DNA of 64,000 bases, taken from NCBI GenBank assembly GCA_902793335.1, contig CADBCZ010000001.1, positions 1 to 64,000 of the forward strand. The letters are read 5' to 3'. Position numbers and translations under genes: made by a program. How positions within the stretch are numbered: the stretch's first letter is position 1; the number at the start of each line of letters is the position of its first letter. The notes beneath the pieces are model-generated. The model was not told the origin of the DNA, did no database searches, and saw only the letters and a program-made list of their open reading frames with translations. This document shows positions 28,697 to 38,000 of the stretch, piece after piece. The stretch comes from an uncultured Lachnospiraceae bacterium (lineage in GTDB: Bacteria > Bacillota > Clostridia > Lachnospirales > Lachnospiraceae).

Positions 28697-31600
28697 ATGG
28701 TACAACAGGAAAAAATTTTCTTTGATGTGTTTCCGGAATTCAACTGCCCGGATGAATTACACAATCTTTTTGATAATGTACACGTCAGTGATGTTGTACT
28801 GTCAAAAGCTAAGAAATTATTAAAAATATATATAAATAGCAGGATATTGATTCCTAAGGATAAGATTTATAAGATGGAAGATTCTCTTTCATCTTATTTA
28901 TTTCAAAACCGTATTAAGGTTAAACTGATTGAACATTATGAGCTTTCGGGTCAGTATAATGTCAGCTCATTGACTGATATGTATAAAGAAAGTCTTTTAA
29001 CAGAAATATATCATGAGTCTAACATTTTATATAATATCATCAAAAACGCGGATTGGTATGTTAATGATGATGTAATTCATTTAACGCTTGATGATACTTT
29101 CCTTGCAAGACAGAGGTCTATATTTATCAAAAACTATCTCGAAACTACATACAAAGAACGTTTTGGATATGAAATAAATGTTGGATTTGACTATACTGAG
29201 GAACAGAAGGAAGCGATAAGACGAGCAAATGAACACACCCTTGAATTGGAAGTTAGACAGATTATGGAAAAGGGTGAGGCTATAGCCAGGGAAAATGGTG
29301 ATAGCAAAGCAGATTCTAGTGATAATAAAAATGAAAATAAGACTTCCGGACAGGAAAGTAATGGTAAATCCGGTAAGACAGACAATAAGCAGGCAGACAA
29401 TAAAAAAGAGAATAATTGGAAGAATAGAAGATCAGCATATAATATCAATGATCCGGACACTATATACGGAAGAAATGTTGAGGGTGAGGAAGTTCTTTTA
29501 AAGGATGTCGTCAATCCAATGAATGATATTGTTGCCAAAGGACAGATTTTTTCTATTGAGGAAAAAGAGACCAGAAGAGGTTCGTTGATAATAATGTTCT
29601 CCATTACGGATTTTTCAGATTCCATTTCGGGTAAATTATTCATGGAAAAAGATGAATGGAAGTTGTTTAAGAGTGATTTTTCCAAGAACAGATTCTACAA
29701 AATTAAAGGTTCTGTTGCAATTGACAAGTTTTCCGGAGAGCTTGAGTTTTCTCGTATAGAAGGTATCAAGGAGATTGCGGATTATACAACAAAACGAGTT
29801 GATAACGCATTGGATAAGCGAGTGGAGCTACATATGCATACCGTATATAGCGACAATGACAGTGTAGTTCCTGTTGATGCAATAATCAAAAGAGCTAAGG
29901 AATGGGGACATCCGGCGATTGCAATAACCGATCACGGCGTGGCACAGGCATTCCCTGTTGCGAATCACTGTATCAAACCTAATGATCCATTTAAAATTAT
30001 ATATGGTTGCGAAGGATATTTTGTTGATGACCTGAAGGATTTTATCATCAATTCAAAAGGTCAGTCTTTAGATGACAGCTATGTTGTATTTGATATAGAG
30101 ACAACAGGACTTAATCCTAAGTTTTGTAAGATAATCGAGATAGGTGCAGTCAAAATTGAAGGCGGAGAGATAGTTGGAGAATTTTCTAAATTCATAAACC
30201 CGGAGATACCAATTCCATATAAGATTACAGAGCTTACATCAATTACTGATGATATGGTAATGTCATCGCCTACGATTGATGTTATACTTCCTGAATTTCT
30301 TGAGTTTATCGGTGATGCATCGGTTGTAGCACATAATGCTGCATTTGATACGACATTTATCAAGAAGTTTGCTGATGATATGGGACTTCCGACAGATTAT
30401 TCGATATTAGATACCATGACACTTGCGCATGTGCTTTGTCCTGAGCTTGGTAAATTTACACTTGACAGAATATGTAAACATCTTGGAATAAAACTTGAAC
30501 ATCATCACAGAGCTGTCGACGATGCAGGTGCAACGGCAAAGATATTTCTGCGTTTTCTTTCGATGCTCAAAGATAAAGGAATCAATAACCTGGATGAGCT
30601 TAATTCTTTGGGTGAGACTTCTCCCGAAAGTATAAGGAAATCCAGAAGATATCACGGTATCATTTTGGCAAAAAATGAGATTGGACGTGTGAATCTTAAC
30701 AGATTGATTTCTGAATCTCATATTACATATTTCAATACAAGACCAATTATGCCTAAGAGTCTTATAAGTAAATACAGAGAAGGTCTGATATTAGGGTCTG
30801 CCTGTGAGGCGGGAGAGTTGTATCGTGCATTGGTCGGCGGTGCAAATGATGAAGAGATTGACAGAATAGTCAAATTCTATGACTATCTTGAGATTCAGCC
30901 GATAGGCAATAATGCATTTATGAAGGCTGATGAGAAATTAGATAATATTAATACAGATGAGGATCTTATTGAGGTTAATAAGCGAATTGTCAAACTGGGT
31001 GAAACATATAACAAACCTGTTGTTGCCACCTGCGATGTCCATTTTCTGGATCCGGAGGACTCCATATACCGTGCGGTTATCATGGCATCTAAGGGATTTA
31101 AGGATGCTGACGATCAGGCTCCGTTATATTTCCGGACAACTGAGGAAATGCTCAAAGAATTTGATTATCTTGGAAGCGATAAGGCAAGAGAGGTTGTTAT
31201 TGACAATACAGTCAAGATTGCAAATATGGTTGAGAAGATTTACCCTGTAAGTCCTGATAAATGTCCTCCGGTAATTGAGAATTCTGATGAAGAACTTAGA
31301 CGTATTTGTTACGATAAGGCACATGAGATATATGGTCCTGACCTGCCTGAACAGGTTACAAGCCGTCTTGAAAAGGAGCTTACGTCAATTATCGGTAACG
31401 GATATGCGGTCATGTATATTATTGCTCAGAAACTTGTGTGGGATTCAAATGATCACGGTTATCTTGTAGGATCCAGAGGCTCCGTTGGTTCGTCATTTGT
31501 TGCTACTATGGCAGGTATTACAGAGGTTAATCCCTTGGCTGCCCACTATATCTGTCCTCATTGCTTCTATACAGACTTTGAGTCTGAGTTGGTTAAGAGC

Positions 31601-33175
31601 TATTCCGGAAGTTCTGGATGCGATATGCCGGATATGGCTTGTCCAAAATGCGGAACTATGATGAAGAAGGAAGGACATGATATACCATTTGAGACCTTCC
31701 TGGGATTCTACGGAGATAAAGAGCCGGATATAGACCTTAATTTCTCCGGTGAGTATCAGGCAAACGCCCATGCGTATACAGAAGAGCTTTTTGGTAAAGG
31801 ACATGCATTTCGTGCAGGAACTATCGGTACGATTGCCGAGAAGACGGCTGAGGGACTTGTTTATAAATATTATGAGGAACGTGGTCTTAGTAAGCGCAGA
31901 TGCGAGCTTTCAAGAATCGCTCAGGGTTGTGTAGGTGTCAAGAGAACAACAGGTCAGCACCCCGGTGGTATAGTTGTTGTTCCTTCTGATCGTGAGATAT
32001 ATGAGTTTACTGCTATACAGCATCCCGCTAACGATATGAAGACGGATATTGTAACGACTCATTTTGAGTACCATTCAATTGATGCCAACCTTTTGAAGTT
32101 GGATATTCTCGGACACGACGATCCTACCATTATAAGACGTCTTGAGGACCTTACAGGAAAGGATGCCAAGACAATAGCTCTTGATGATAAGAAGGTTATG
32201 GAGCTTTTCCATAGTCCTGAGGTACTTGGTATTACACCTGAAGATATTGGCGGTGTGCCGACCGGTTCACTTGGTATACCTGAGTTTGGTACAGCATTTG
32301 TTATACAGATGCTTGTCGATACGAAGCCTAAGAGCTTTTCCGATCTTGTGCGTATATCCGGTCTTTCTCATGGTACTGACGTTTGGCTTAATAATGCGCA
32401 GACTTTGATTGCAGAGGGCAAGACAGAGCTTTCAGGCGCTATATGCTGTCGTGATGATATCATGGTTTATCTGATTCACATGGGACTTGAACCCGGTGAC
32501 GCATTTAAGATTATGGAGAATGTGCGTAAGGGTAAGGTTGCAAAAGGTGCGTGTGATAAATGGGATGGCTGGGTTGAAGATATGAAAGCACATAATGTTC
32601 CTGACTGGTATATATGGTCATGTAAGCTTATCAAATACATGTTCCCCAAGGCACATGCGGCGGCATATGTTATGATGGCATGGCGTATAGCATGGTTTAA
32701 GATAAATGAACCATTGGCTTATTATGCAGCGTATTTCTCGATTCGTGCAAAAGCATTTAACTATGAGACTATGTGTCTGGGACGTGAACACTTAGAAGAG
32801 GAAATGAAGAAGCTTAAAGCAAAAGGAAAACATGAAAGAACAGCGGCAGAAGAGGAATCATTATCTGATATGCAGCTTGTTCAGGAAATGTATGCAAGAG
32901 GGCTTGATTTCATGCCAATTGACATATACAGGGCTGACGATATTAACTGCCTTATTATAGATGGCAAGCTCATGCCTCCGTTTTGTTCAATTACAGGTAT
33001 TGCAGGAGCTGCTGCATCACAGATTAAAGAGGCAGCTAAAGGTGGGAAATTCATATCAAAAGAGGATCTTCGTCTAAGAGCAAAGATTGGAAAATCAACC
33101 GTAGATAAATTAGCTTCTGTCGGAATACTTAATGGATTACCTGAGAGTAGTCAGTTGTCGATATTTGATCTGTAG
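28697..33175 (+). CDS. polC: DNA polymerase III, PolC-type alpha subunit
   Basis: Replicative polymerase of low-GC Gram-positives, 1492 residues. In order: an N-terminal region, a Lys/Asn/Ser-rich linker near 205-245, an OB fold near 270-370, a PHP domain from about 375 (ELHMHTVYSDNDS, ITDHGVA) split by a DEDD proofreading exonuclease (VVFDIETTGLNPK near 465, HNAAFD, HHRAVDDAGATA), then the polymerase core with the catalytic EPDIDLNFSGEYQ near 1013. A CPHC and CPKC pair near 955-990 is the usual zinc-binding insertion. All active-site motifs are intact. Confidence 0.98.
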   Translation: MVQQEKIFFDVFPEFNCPDELHNLFDNVHVSDVVLSKAKKLLKIYINSRILIPKDKIYKMEDSLSSYLFQNRIKVKLIEHYELSGQYNVSSLTDMYKESLLTEIYHESNILYNIIKNADWYVNDDVIHLTLDDTFLARQRSIFIKNYLETTYKERFGYEINVGFDYTEEQKEAIRRANEHTLELEVRQIMEKGEAIARENGDSKADSSDNKNENKTSGQESNGKSGKTDNKQADNKKENNWKNRRSAYNINDPDTIYGRNVEGEEVLLKDVVNPMNDIVAKGQIFSIEEKETRRGSLIIMFSITDFSDSISGKLFMEKDEWKLFKSDFSKNRFYKIKGSVAIDKFSGELEFSRIEGIKEIADYTTKRVDNALDKRVELHMHTVYSDNDSVVPVDAIIKRAKEWGHPAIAITDHGVAQAFPVANHCIKPNDPFKIIYGCEGYFVDDLKDFIINSKGQSLDDSYVVFDIETTGLNPKFCKIIEIGAVKIEGGEIVGEFSKFINPEIPIPYKITELTSITDDMVMSSPTIDVILPEFLEFIGDASVVAHNAAFDTTFIKKFADDMGLPTDYSILDTMTLAHVLCPELGKFTLDRICKHLGIKLEHHHRAVDDAGATAKIFLRFLSMLKDKGINNLDELNSLGETSPESIRKSRRYHGIILAKNEIGRVNLNRLISESHITYFNTRPIMPKSLISKYREGLILGSACEAGELYRALVGGANDEEIDRIVKFYDYLEIQPIGNNAFMKADEKLDNINTDEDLIEVNKRIVKLGETYNKPVVATCDVHFLDPEDSIYRAVIMASKGFKDADDQAPLYFRTTEEMLKEFDYLGSDKAREVVIDNTVKIANMVEKIYPVSPDKCPPVIENSDEELRRICYDKAHEIYGPDLPEQVTSRLEKELTSIIGNGYAVMYIIAQKLVWDSNDHGYLVGSRGSVGSSFVATMAGITEVNPLAAHYICPHCFYTDFESELVKSYSGSSGCDMPDMACPKCGTMMKKEGHDIPFETFLGFYGDKEPDIDLNFSGEYQANAHAYTEELFGKGHAFRAGTIGTIAEKTAEGLVYKYYEERGLSKRRCELSRIAQGCVGVKRTTGQHPGGIVVVPSDREIYEFTAIQHPANDMKTDIVTTHFEYHSIDANLLKLDILGHDDPTIIRRLEDLTGKDAKTIALDDKKVMELFHSPEVLGITPEDIGGVPTGSLGIPEFGTAFVIQMLVDTKPKSFSDLVRISGLSHGTDVWLNNAQTLIAEGKTELSGAICCRDDIMVYLIHMGLEPGDAFKIMENVRKGKVAKGACDKWDGWVEDMKAHNVPDWYIWSCKLIKYMFPKAHAAAYVMMAWRIAWFKINEPLAYYAAYFSIRAKAFNYETMCLGREHLEEEMKKLKAKGKHERTAAEEESLSDMQLVQEMYARGLDFMPIDIYRADDINCLIIDGKLMPPFCSITGIAGAAASQIKEAAKGGKFISKEDLRLRAKIGKSTVDKLASVGILNGLPESSQLSIFDL

Positions 33176-33176
33176 A

Positions 33177-33262
33177 GAAGGTGTTATGGGATTGCGAAAC
33201 TTAAGGTTTATGTTATGACATACATAACGCAATTCACAATTCATAGAGTTTCGCAATCACCT
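33177..33262. repeat. Nested inverted repeat after polC
   Basis: Outer arms GATTGCGAAACT (33190-33201) and AGTTTCGCAATC (33247-33258) are perfect 12-bp inverted copies, extended on the outside by AGGTG and CACCT elements with a five-base insertion on the left side. An inner hairpin GTTATG (33212-33217) and CATAAC (33223-33228) sits between them. There is no T-run, so it is not a standard terminator. It could be a structured intergenic element, a small non-autonomous repeat or a protein site. Confidence 0.7.
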
Positions 33263-33294
33263 AATAATTGATTATATTTATAGAGGAAATGATT

Positions 33295-33738
33295 ATGGAG
33301 TATAAGTTTTATGGGTGGCAGGACGCTGCTACGGTGAAGGCTGTTAATTCTGATTATAAGGGGATTGTAACTCCTAATAATCTGTATGATGCTTTGTTAA
33401 ATATTTGGTGTGAATATACATGTGCTCCCAGACTAAGGGGTGAATGGAGTATAGATAATATTACACTTGGACAATGCTCAATTACCGCGTTTCTGGTACA
33501 GGATATTTTTGGTGGTGAAGTATATGGAATACTTAGACCTGGCGGAAATTATCATTGCTATAATATTGTTGAAGATGTAGTCTTCGATCTTACTAGTGAA
33601 CAGTTTGGAGACGAAAAACTTGATTATGAGAATAATCCTGTACAGGAACGAAATGTCCATTTTGCAAAGGAAGAGAAGAGACTTCGATATGAGTATCTGT
33701 GCAGGGAGTTGAGGAAGTACGTGGATGGTGATAATTAG
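33295..33738 (+). CDS. YunG-like protein, putative cysteine-hydrolase fold
   Basis: 147 residues from the ATG at 33295, preceded by TAGAGGAAA; an earlier in-frame start at 33268 has no ribosome site. The sequence resembles the uncharacterised YunG family. The spaced motif GQCSITAFLVQDIFGGE, then HCYN, then DLTSEQF gives a Cys-His-Asp order like papain or transglutaminase-type enzymes, which is my reading rather than a known activity. It lies between polC and the CRISPR-linked WYL gene and ends in its own strong terminator, so it is probably transcribed separately from cas9. Confidence 0.55.
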   Translation: MEYKFYGWQDAATVKAVNSDYKGIVTPNNLYDALLNIWCEYTCAPRLRGEWSIDNITLGQCSITAFLVQDIFGGEVYGILRPGGNYHCYNIVEDVVFDLTSEQFGDEKLDYENNPVQERNVHFAKEEKRLRYEYLCRELRKYVDGDN

Positions 33739-33764
33739 TTTTCACTTTATTATTTGTTTTGTCA

Positions 33765-33798
33765 AAGCGAGACCGAAATATTGGTCTCGCTTGTTTTA
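33765..33798 (+). terminator. Rho-independent terminator after the YunG-like gene
   Basis: Perfect 10-bp stem AAGCGAGACC (33765-33774) and GGTCTCGCTT (33783-33792) with an eight-base loop, followed by GTTTTAT. Confidence 0.85.
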
Positions 33799-33808
33799 TA
33801 AGTAAAAA

Positions 33809-33850
33809 TATAGTTTATATAACTATAAAAGTATGATAAAATATAGTTAT
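33809..33850 (+). promoter_or_regulatory. Palindrome and promoter region before the WYL gene
   Basis: TATAGTT (33809-33815) and AACTATA (33821-33827) form a perfect 7-bp inverted repeat around TATAT, and ATATAGTTAT recurs at about 33841-33850. A TATGAT at 33832-33837 could be the -10. The arrangement would suit autoregulation by the WYL protein, but AT-rich palindromes arise easily by chance in this genome. Confidence 0.4.
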
Positions 33851-33880
33851 CATTTTGAAAATGTATTGTAGGGTGGTTAT

Positions 33881-34897
33881 ATGTTAAAAAATGAAAAAGT
33901 GTTTGGTGAAACTGTAAGTAATCAGCGTCTTAGAATTCTTTATCTAATGAAGCTGCTGCTGGAAAGAACGGATGACGAGCACAGTATGACTCGTGATATG
34001 ATTATTAAAGAATTAGTTGCTTATGGTTTTTCAATTAATAGAAAAACGTTTTACACAGATATCCATGCACTTATTGAATATGGTTTGGATATTGCTATGG
34101 AAAAAAAGGGGCTAGAGGTTTTATACCATGTGTGTAGCCGTGATTTTGAGTTGCCTGAATTAAAATTACTAGTTGATTCAGTCCAATCATCAAAATTCAT
34201 TACTGAAAAGAAATCTGCACATTTAATTGAAAAACTTGAAAAACTGACAAGTATTTATGAAGGAAGTAAATTACATAGACAAGTATATGTTTCTGATCGT
34301 GCAAAAACAGGTAACGAAAATATATATTACAATGTTGATGATATTCATAATGCCATTGGTCAAAATGTTAGTATCAGATTCCATTATTTTCAATGGTCGG
34401 TTGATAAGAAGAAAGTTCTACGTCATGAAGAAAAGATTTACAGAGTAAGTCCATGGGCTCTTACATGGGATAATGAGAATTATTATCTTGTCGGATACGA
34501 TGAAGATATTAACGATATTCGTCATTATAGAGTTGATAAGATGTTAAATATAGAGTTATCTGAATTTAAGAGAATTGGACAGGAACAATTCGAAGAGTAT
34601 AATCTCGCAACATATACAAATAGATTATTTGGTATGTTTGACGGGGAAGAAAAACTTGTAAAATTACGAGTACATAATGATTTTGCTTTTATTATTATTG
34701 ATAGATTTGGATTGGATATTGATTTTGATAAGATAGATTCAGATTGGTTTGAAGTTGAGATTAATGTTGCTATAAGTGAACAATTCTTATCTTGGATAAT
34801 ATCGTTGGGGGAGAAGGTAATTATCATTGAGCCGGATGAGGTTGTTTTTAAGATGAAGCAAATCGGAGAGAGGTTAAGGAGGATGTATGGGGAGTAA
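33881..34897 (+). CDS. WYL-domain transcriptional regulator next to cas9
   Basis: 338 residues. An N-terminal winged HTH covers about 15-75 (LRILYLMKLLLERT, FSINRKTFYTDIHALIEYG). A WYL domain spans about 150-235, with YRVSPWALTWDNENYYLVGY and the IRHYRVDKM core. A WCX-type C-terminal extension runs from about 245 to 335. WYL proteins are ligand-responsive regulators often found with CRISPR-Cas and other defence loci, where some repress and some enhance the system. It reads in the same direction as cas9, with a 190-base gap that contains the antisense tracrRNA. Regulation of cas genes is inferred from position only. Confidence 0.85.
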   Translation: MLKNEKVFGETVSNQRLRILYLMKLLLERTDDEHSMTRDMIIKELVAYGFSINRKTFYTDIHALIEYGLDIAMEKKGLEVLYHVCSRDFELPELKLLVDSVQSSKFITEKKSAHLIEKLEKLTSIYEGSKLHRQVYVSDRAKTGNENIYYNVDDIHNAIGQNVSIRFHYFQWSVDKKKVLRHEEKIYRVSPWALTWDNENYYLVGYDEDINDIRHYRVDKMLNIELSEFKRIGQEQFEEYNLATYTNRLFGMFDGEEKLVKLRVHNDFAFIIIDRFGLDIDFDKIDSDWFEVEINVAISEQFLSWIISLGEKVIIIEPDEVVFKMKQIGERLRRMYGE

Positions 34898-34929
34898 GAA
34901 AGGTTTAATAGAGATGGAATATAAAAGTA

Positions 34930-35050
34930 TAAAAAGAAAAAGCCCTCAATGGACTTTCTCTTAATGCACACGCTGTGCGGTCAACAAAGTGACGATTTGA
35001 AATAATTTTTATTTGAACTCGTAGTGTGAATCCAGAGGGCTCTGAATTCA
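34930..35050 (-). ncRNA. tracrRNA of the type II-A system, antisense to the cas9 leader
   Basis: Read on the minus strand from about 35050, the RNA begins with an anti-repeat. About 22 bases, GAGCCCTC at 35035-35042 through CACACTAC near 35021, pair without mismatch to the CRISPR repeat. A bulge follows, then a lower stem in which TTCAAAT (35011-35017) pairs with the repeat start GTTTGA. Further hairpins are GTCA/TGAC near 34980-34993 and GCACA/TGTGC near 34966-34978. The end is a rho-independent terminator, AAAGTCC, loop ATTGA, GGGCTTT (34939-34957), plus a T-rich tail. A good promoter lies directly upstream. Length is about 115-120 nt. Confidence 0.88.
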
Positions 35051-35056
35051 CTTATA

Positions 35057-35085
35057 ATGATATCAATGATGGGGAGGAAAGTCAA
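35057..35085 (-). promoter_or_regulatory. tracrRNA promoter overlapping the cas9 ribosome site
   Basis: On the minus strand: -35 TTGACT (35080-35085), a 17-base spacer and -10 TATCAT (35057-35062), with initiation expected near 35050 at the start of the anti-repeat. The promoter spans the cas9 ribosome binding site GGGGAGG (35071-35077) and ends two bases from the cas9 ATG. Confidence 0.75.
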
Positions 35086-35086
35086 G

Positions 35087-38000
35087 ATGAAAAATAATAA
35101 AGAGTACTTTATTGGACTTGATATTGGTACAGATTCGGTTGGTTATGCTGTAACAGATAATAGATATAAATTGTTAAAGTTTAAAGGAGAACCTATGTGG
35201 GGCTCTCATTTATTTGATGCAGCAAATCAATGTGCAGATAGAAGAAGCTTCCGTTCAGCTAGAAGAAGACTTGATAGAAGACAACAACGTGTTCAACTAG
35301 TAGATGAGATTTTCGCACCGGAAGTGGTTAATGTAGATCCGCATTTTTACATTAGAAAAAAGGAAAGTGCATTATGGGCTGAGGATAGAACATATACAGA
35401 TGAGCTTAATCTGTATTTTAATAATTCTGATTATGGTGAAAAAGCCTATTATGAAGAATATCCGACAATACATCATTTGATATGTGCGCTTATGAAGGAT
35501 AAAGATAGGAAGTTTGACATTCGATTAATTAATATAGCGGTTGACTGGCTTGTTGCGCATAGAGGACATTTTTTGAGTGATATTAGTACTTCTAATGTTG
35601 ATAAGGTGTTAGATTTTAAGGTCATATACGAAGAGTTTATTTCTTTATTTGATATTAATGGATGGGATAGACCGTGGGATGATATTAATATAGATGCCTT
35701 AGGAGAAATATTAAAGAAAAAAGGTATTAATAATAAAAAATCTGAATTAACAACATTAATATTTGATGGGAAAATACCAACAAAAGATGATTATTTTTTA
35801 GATAAAAAAGAACTTGTTGCTTTTTTGGCAGGTAGCAAAGTTAAATGTAATAAATTATTTAAAGAATCTGAATTTGAAGATGACATGTCTATGTCCATTA
35901 GCGATGATATGGATATTTTATTGCCACAGCTTGGGGATAATGCGGATATTATTGCTAAATTAGCTGCTATGTATGATTGGAGTGTGCTGTCGGATATTCT
36001 TGATGATAGTAAATATATATCAGAGTCAAAAGTTAAAATTTATAAAAGACATAAGGAAGATCTTGTAACATTAAAGAACTTTGTGAAAAAATATGCTCCT
36101 GATAAATATTTTGAGATTTTCCGGAAAGCTGATAAAGAATTAGCAAATTATACAGCGTATTCATATAATGTAAAATCTGTAAAAGGAAAGGTTCTACCTA
36201 AGAAAAAGGCGTCAAAAGATGATTTTTATAGTTTTCTAAAGAAATCTTTACAGATAGACAAAATAACCGTAGAACCTAACGATCAGAAACTTTTGGATTA
36301 TATTATTTCAAGTATTCAAAACGGTACATTTTTACCCAAACAGATTAATTCAGATAATAGAGTAATACCTTACCAATTGTATTATGTGGAACTTAAGATA
36401 ATACTTGAAAATGCAAGTAAATATTATACATTTTTAAACGAAAAGGATGTAGATGGTATTAGCAATATAGATAAATTGTTATCTATATTTAAATTTAAAA
36501 TTCCTTATTATGTTGGTCCATTAAGAACGGATAATTCAAATTATTCATGGCTTGTTAAAAAGGGAGAAGGAAAAATATATCCATGGAATTTTGAAAATAT
36601 GGTTGATTTAAAAGAAAGTGAAGAAGCATTTATTAATCGTATGACTAATACCTGCACATACTTGCCGGGAAAAAATGTATTACCAAAGTATTCTTTGTTA
36701 TATTCAAAATATATGGTGCTTAATGAAATTAATAATATTAAAGTAAATGAAGTGCCTATTACTGTAAATGCTAAACAGGATATATATAATGATTTGTTTT
36801 GTAAATATAACAAAGTAAGTATAAAAAAGATTAGAGAATATCTCATATCAAAAGCCTTGATGAAAAAAGATGATACGCTAAGTGGTATAGATATTACTGT
36901 GAAATCATCGCTAAAGGCAATGTATGAGTTTAGAAATTTACTCAATAACAATATTCTTTCAACTGATGATGTGGATGAAATTATAAAAAGAAGTACATAT
37001 ACTGAAGATAAGATTAGATTTAAAAAGTGGATTAAAGTGAATTATTCTCAATTGAGTGACGAGGACTATAAGTATGTATCTAGATTAAAATATAAGGATT
37101 TTGGAAGATTATCTGCTGAATTTTTGAATGAAATAGAAGGAGTTTGCATTGAGACTGGTGAAGTGGGTACAATTATGCATTTTCTTTGGGAAAGCAATGA
37201 TAATCTTATGCAGTTACTTTCTGATAGATATACATTTCTTGATGTTATAAGAGAAAAACGTAAGGAGTATTATAAACTACATTCTCTTACAATTAATCAG
37301 CAGATGGATGAACTTGGAATATCTAATGCAGTAAAACGACCAGTTACAAGAACGTTAGCAGTTGTTAAAGATGTAATATCAACTATTGGTAGTGCTCCAA
37401 AGAAAATTTTTGTTGAAATGGCTCGTGGTACTGATGAAAAGAAACAGCGTACTGTTACCAGAAAAGATCAAATATTAGAGTTGTATAAAAAATGCAAAGA
37501 AGATACCAAAGATCTTGAAAAACAGCTTGAAGCTATGGGAGATACTGCTAATAATCAGTTACAGAGTGAGGCATTATTTTTATATTACATTCAATTAGGT
37601 AAGTGTATGTATAGTGGAACTCCGATAGATTTGAGTCAATTAAAATCGACAAAGTATAATATAGATCATATTTATCCTCAAAGTCTTGTTAAAGATGATA
37701 GTATTCTTAATAATAAGGTGCTTGTTCTTTCTGGTTTGAATGCCGAAAAAGGAGATGTGTATCCGATAAAAACCGAATGGCGAAGTAAAATGCATTCATA
37801 TTGGACGATGCTTGTTAATAATGGTTTGATTACAAAAGAAAAGTATGCAAGACTTATTAGACATACACCATTTACAGAAGCAGAAAAAATGGGATTTATT
37901 AATAGACAACTTGTAGAAACAAGACAATCAATGAAAGCAGTTACACAATTACTCAATACTTTATATCCTGATACGGAGATTGTCTATGTAAAGGCTAGAC

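Noticed and set aside
35057..35086. Longer Cas9 start at 35057
   Set aside because: No ribosome site upstream; the ATG at 35087 follows GGGGAGG and begins directly before the conserved RuvC-I motif.
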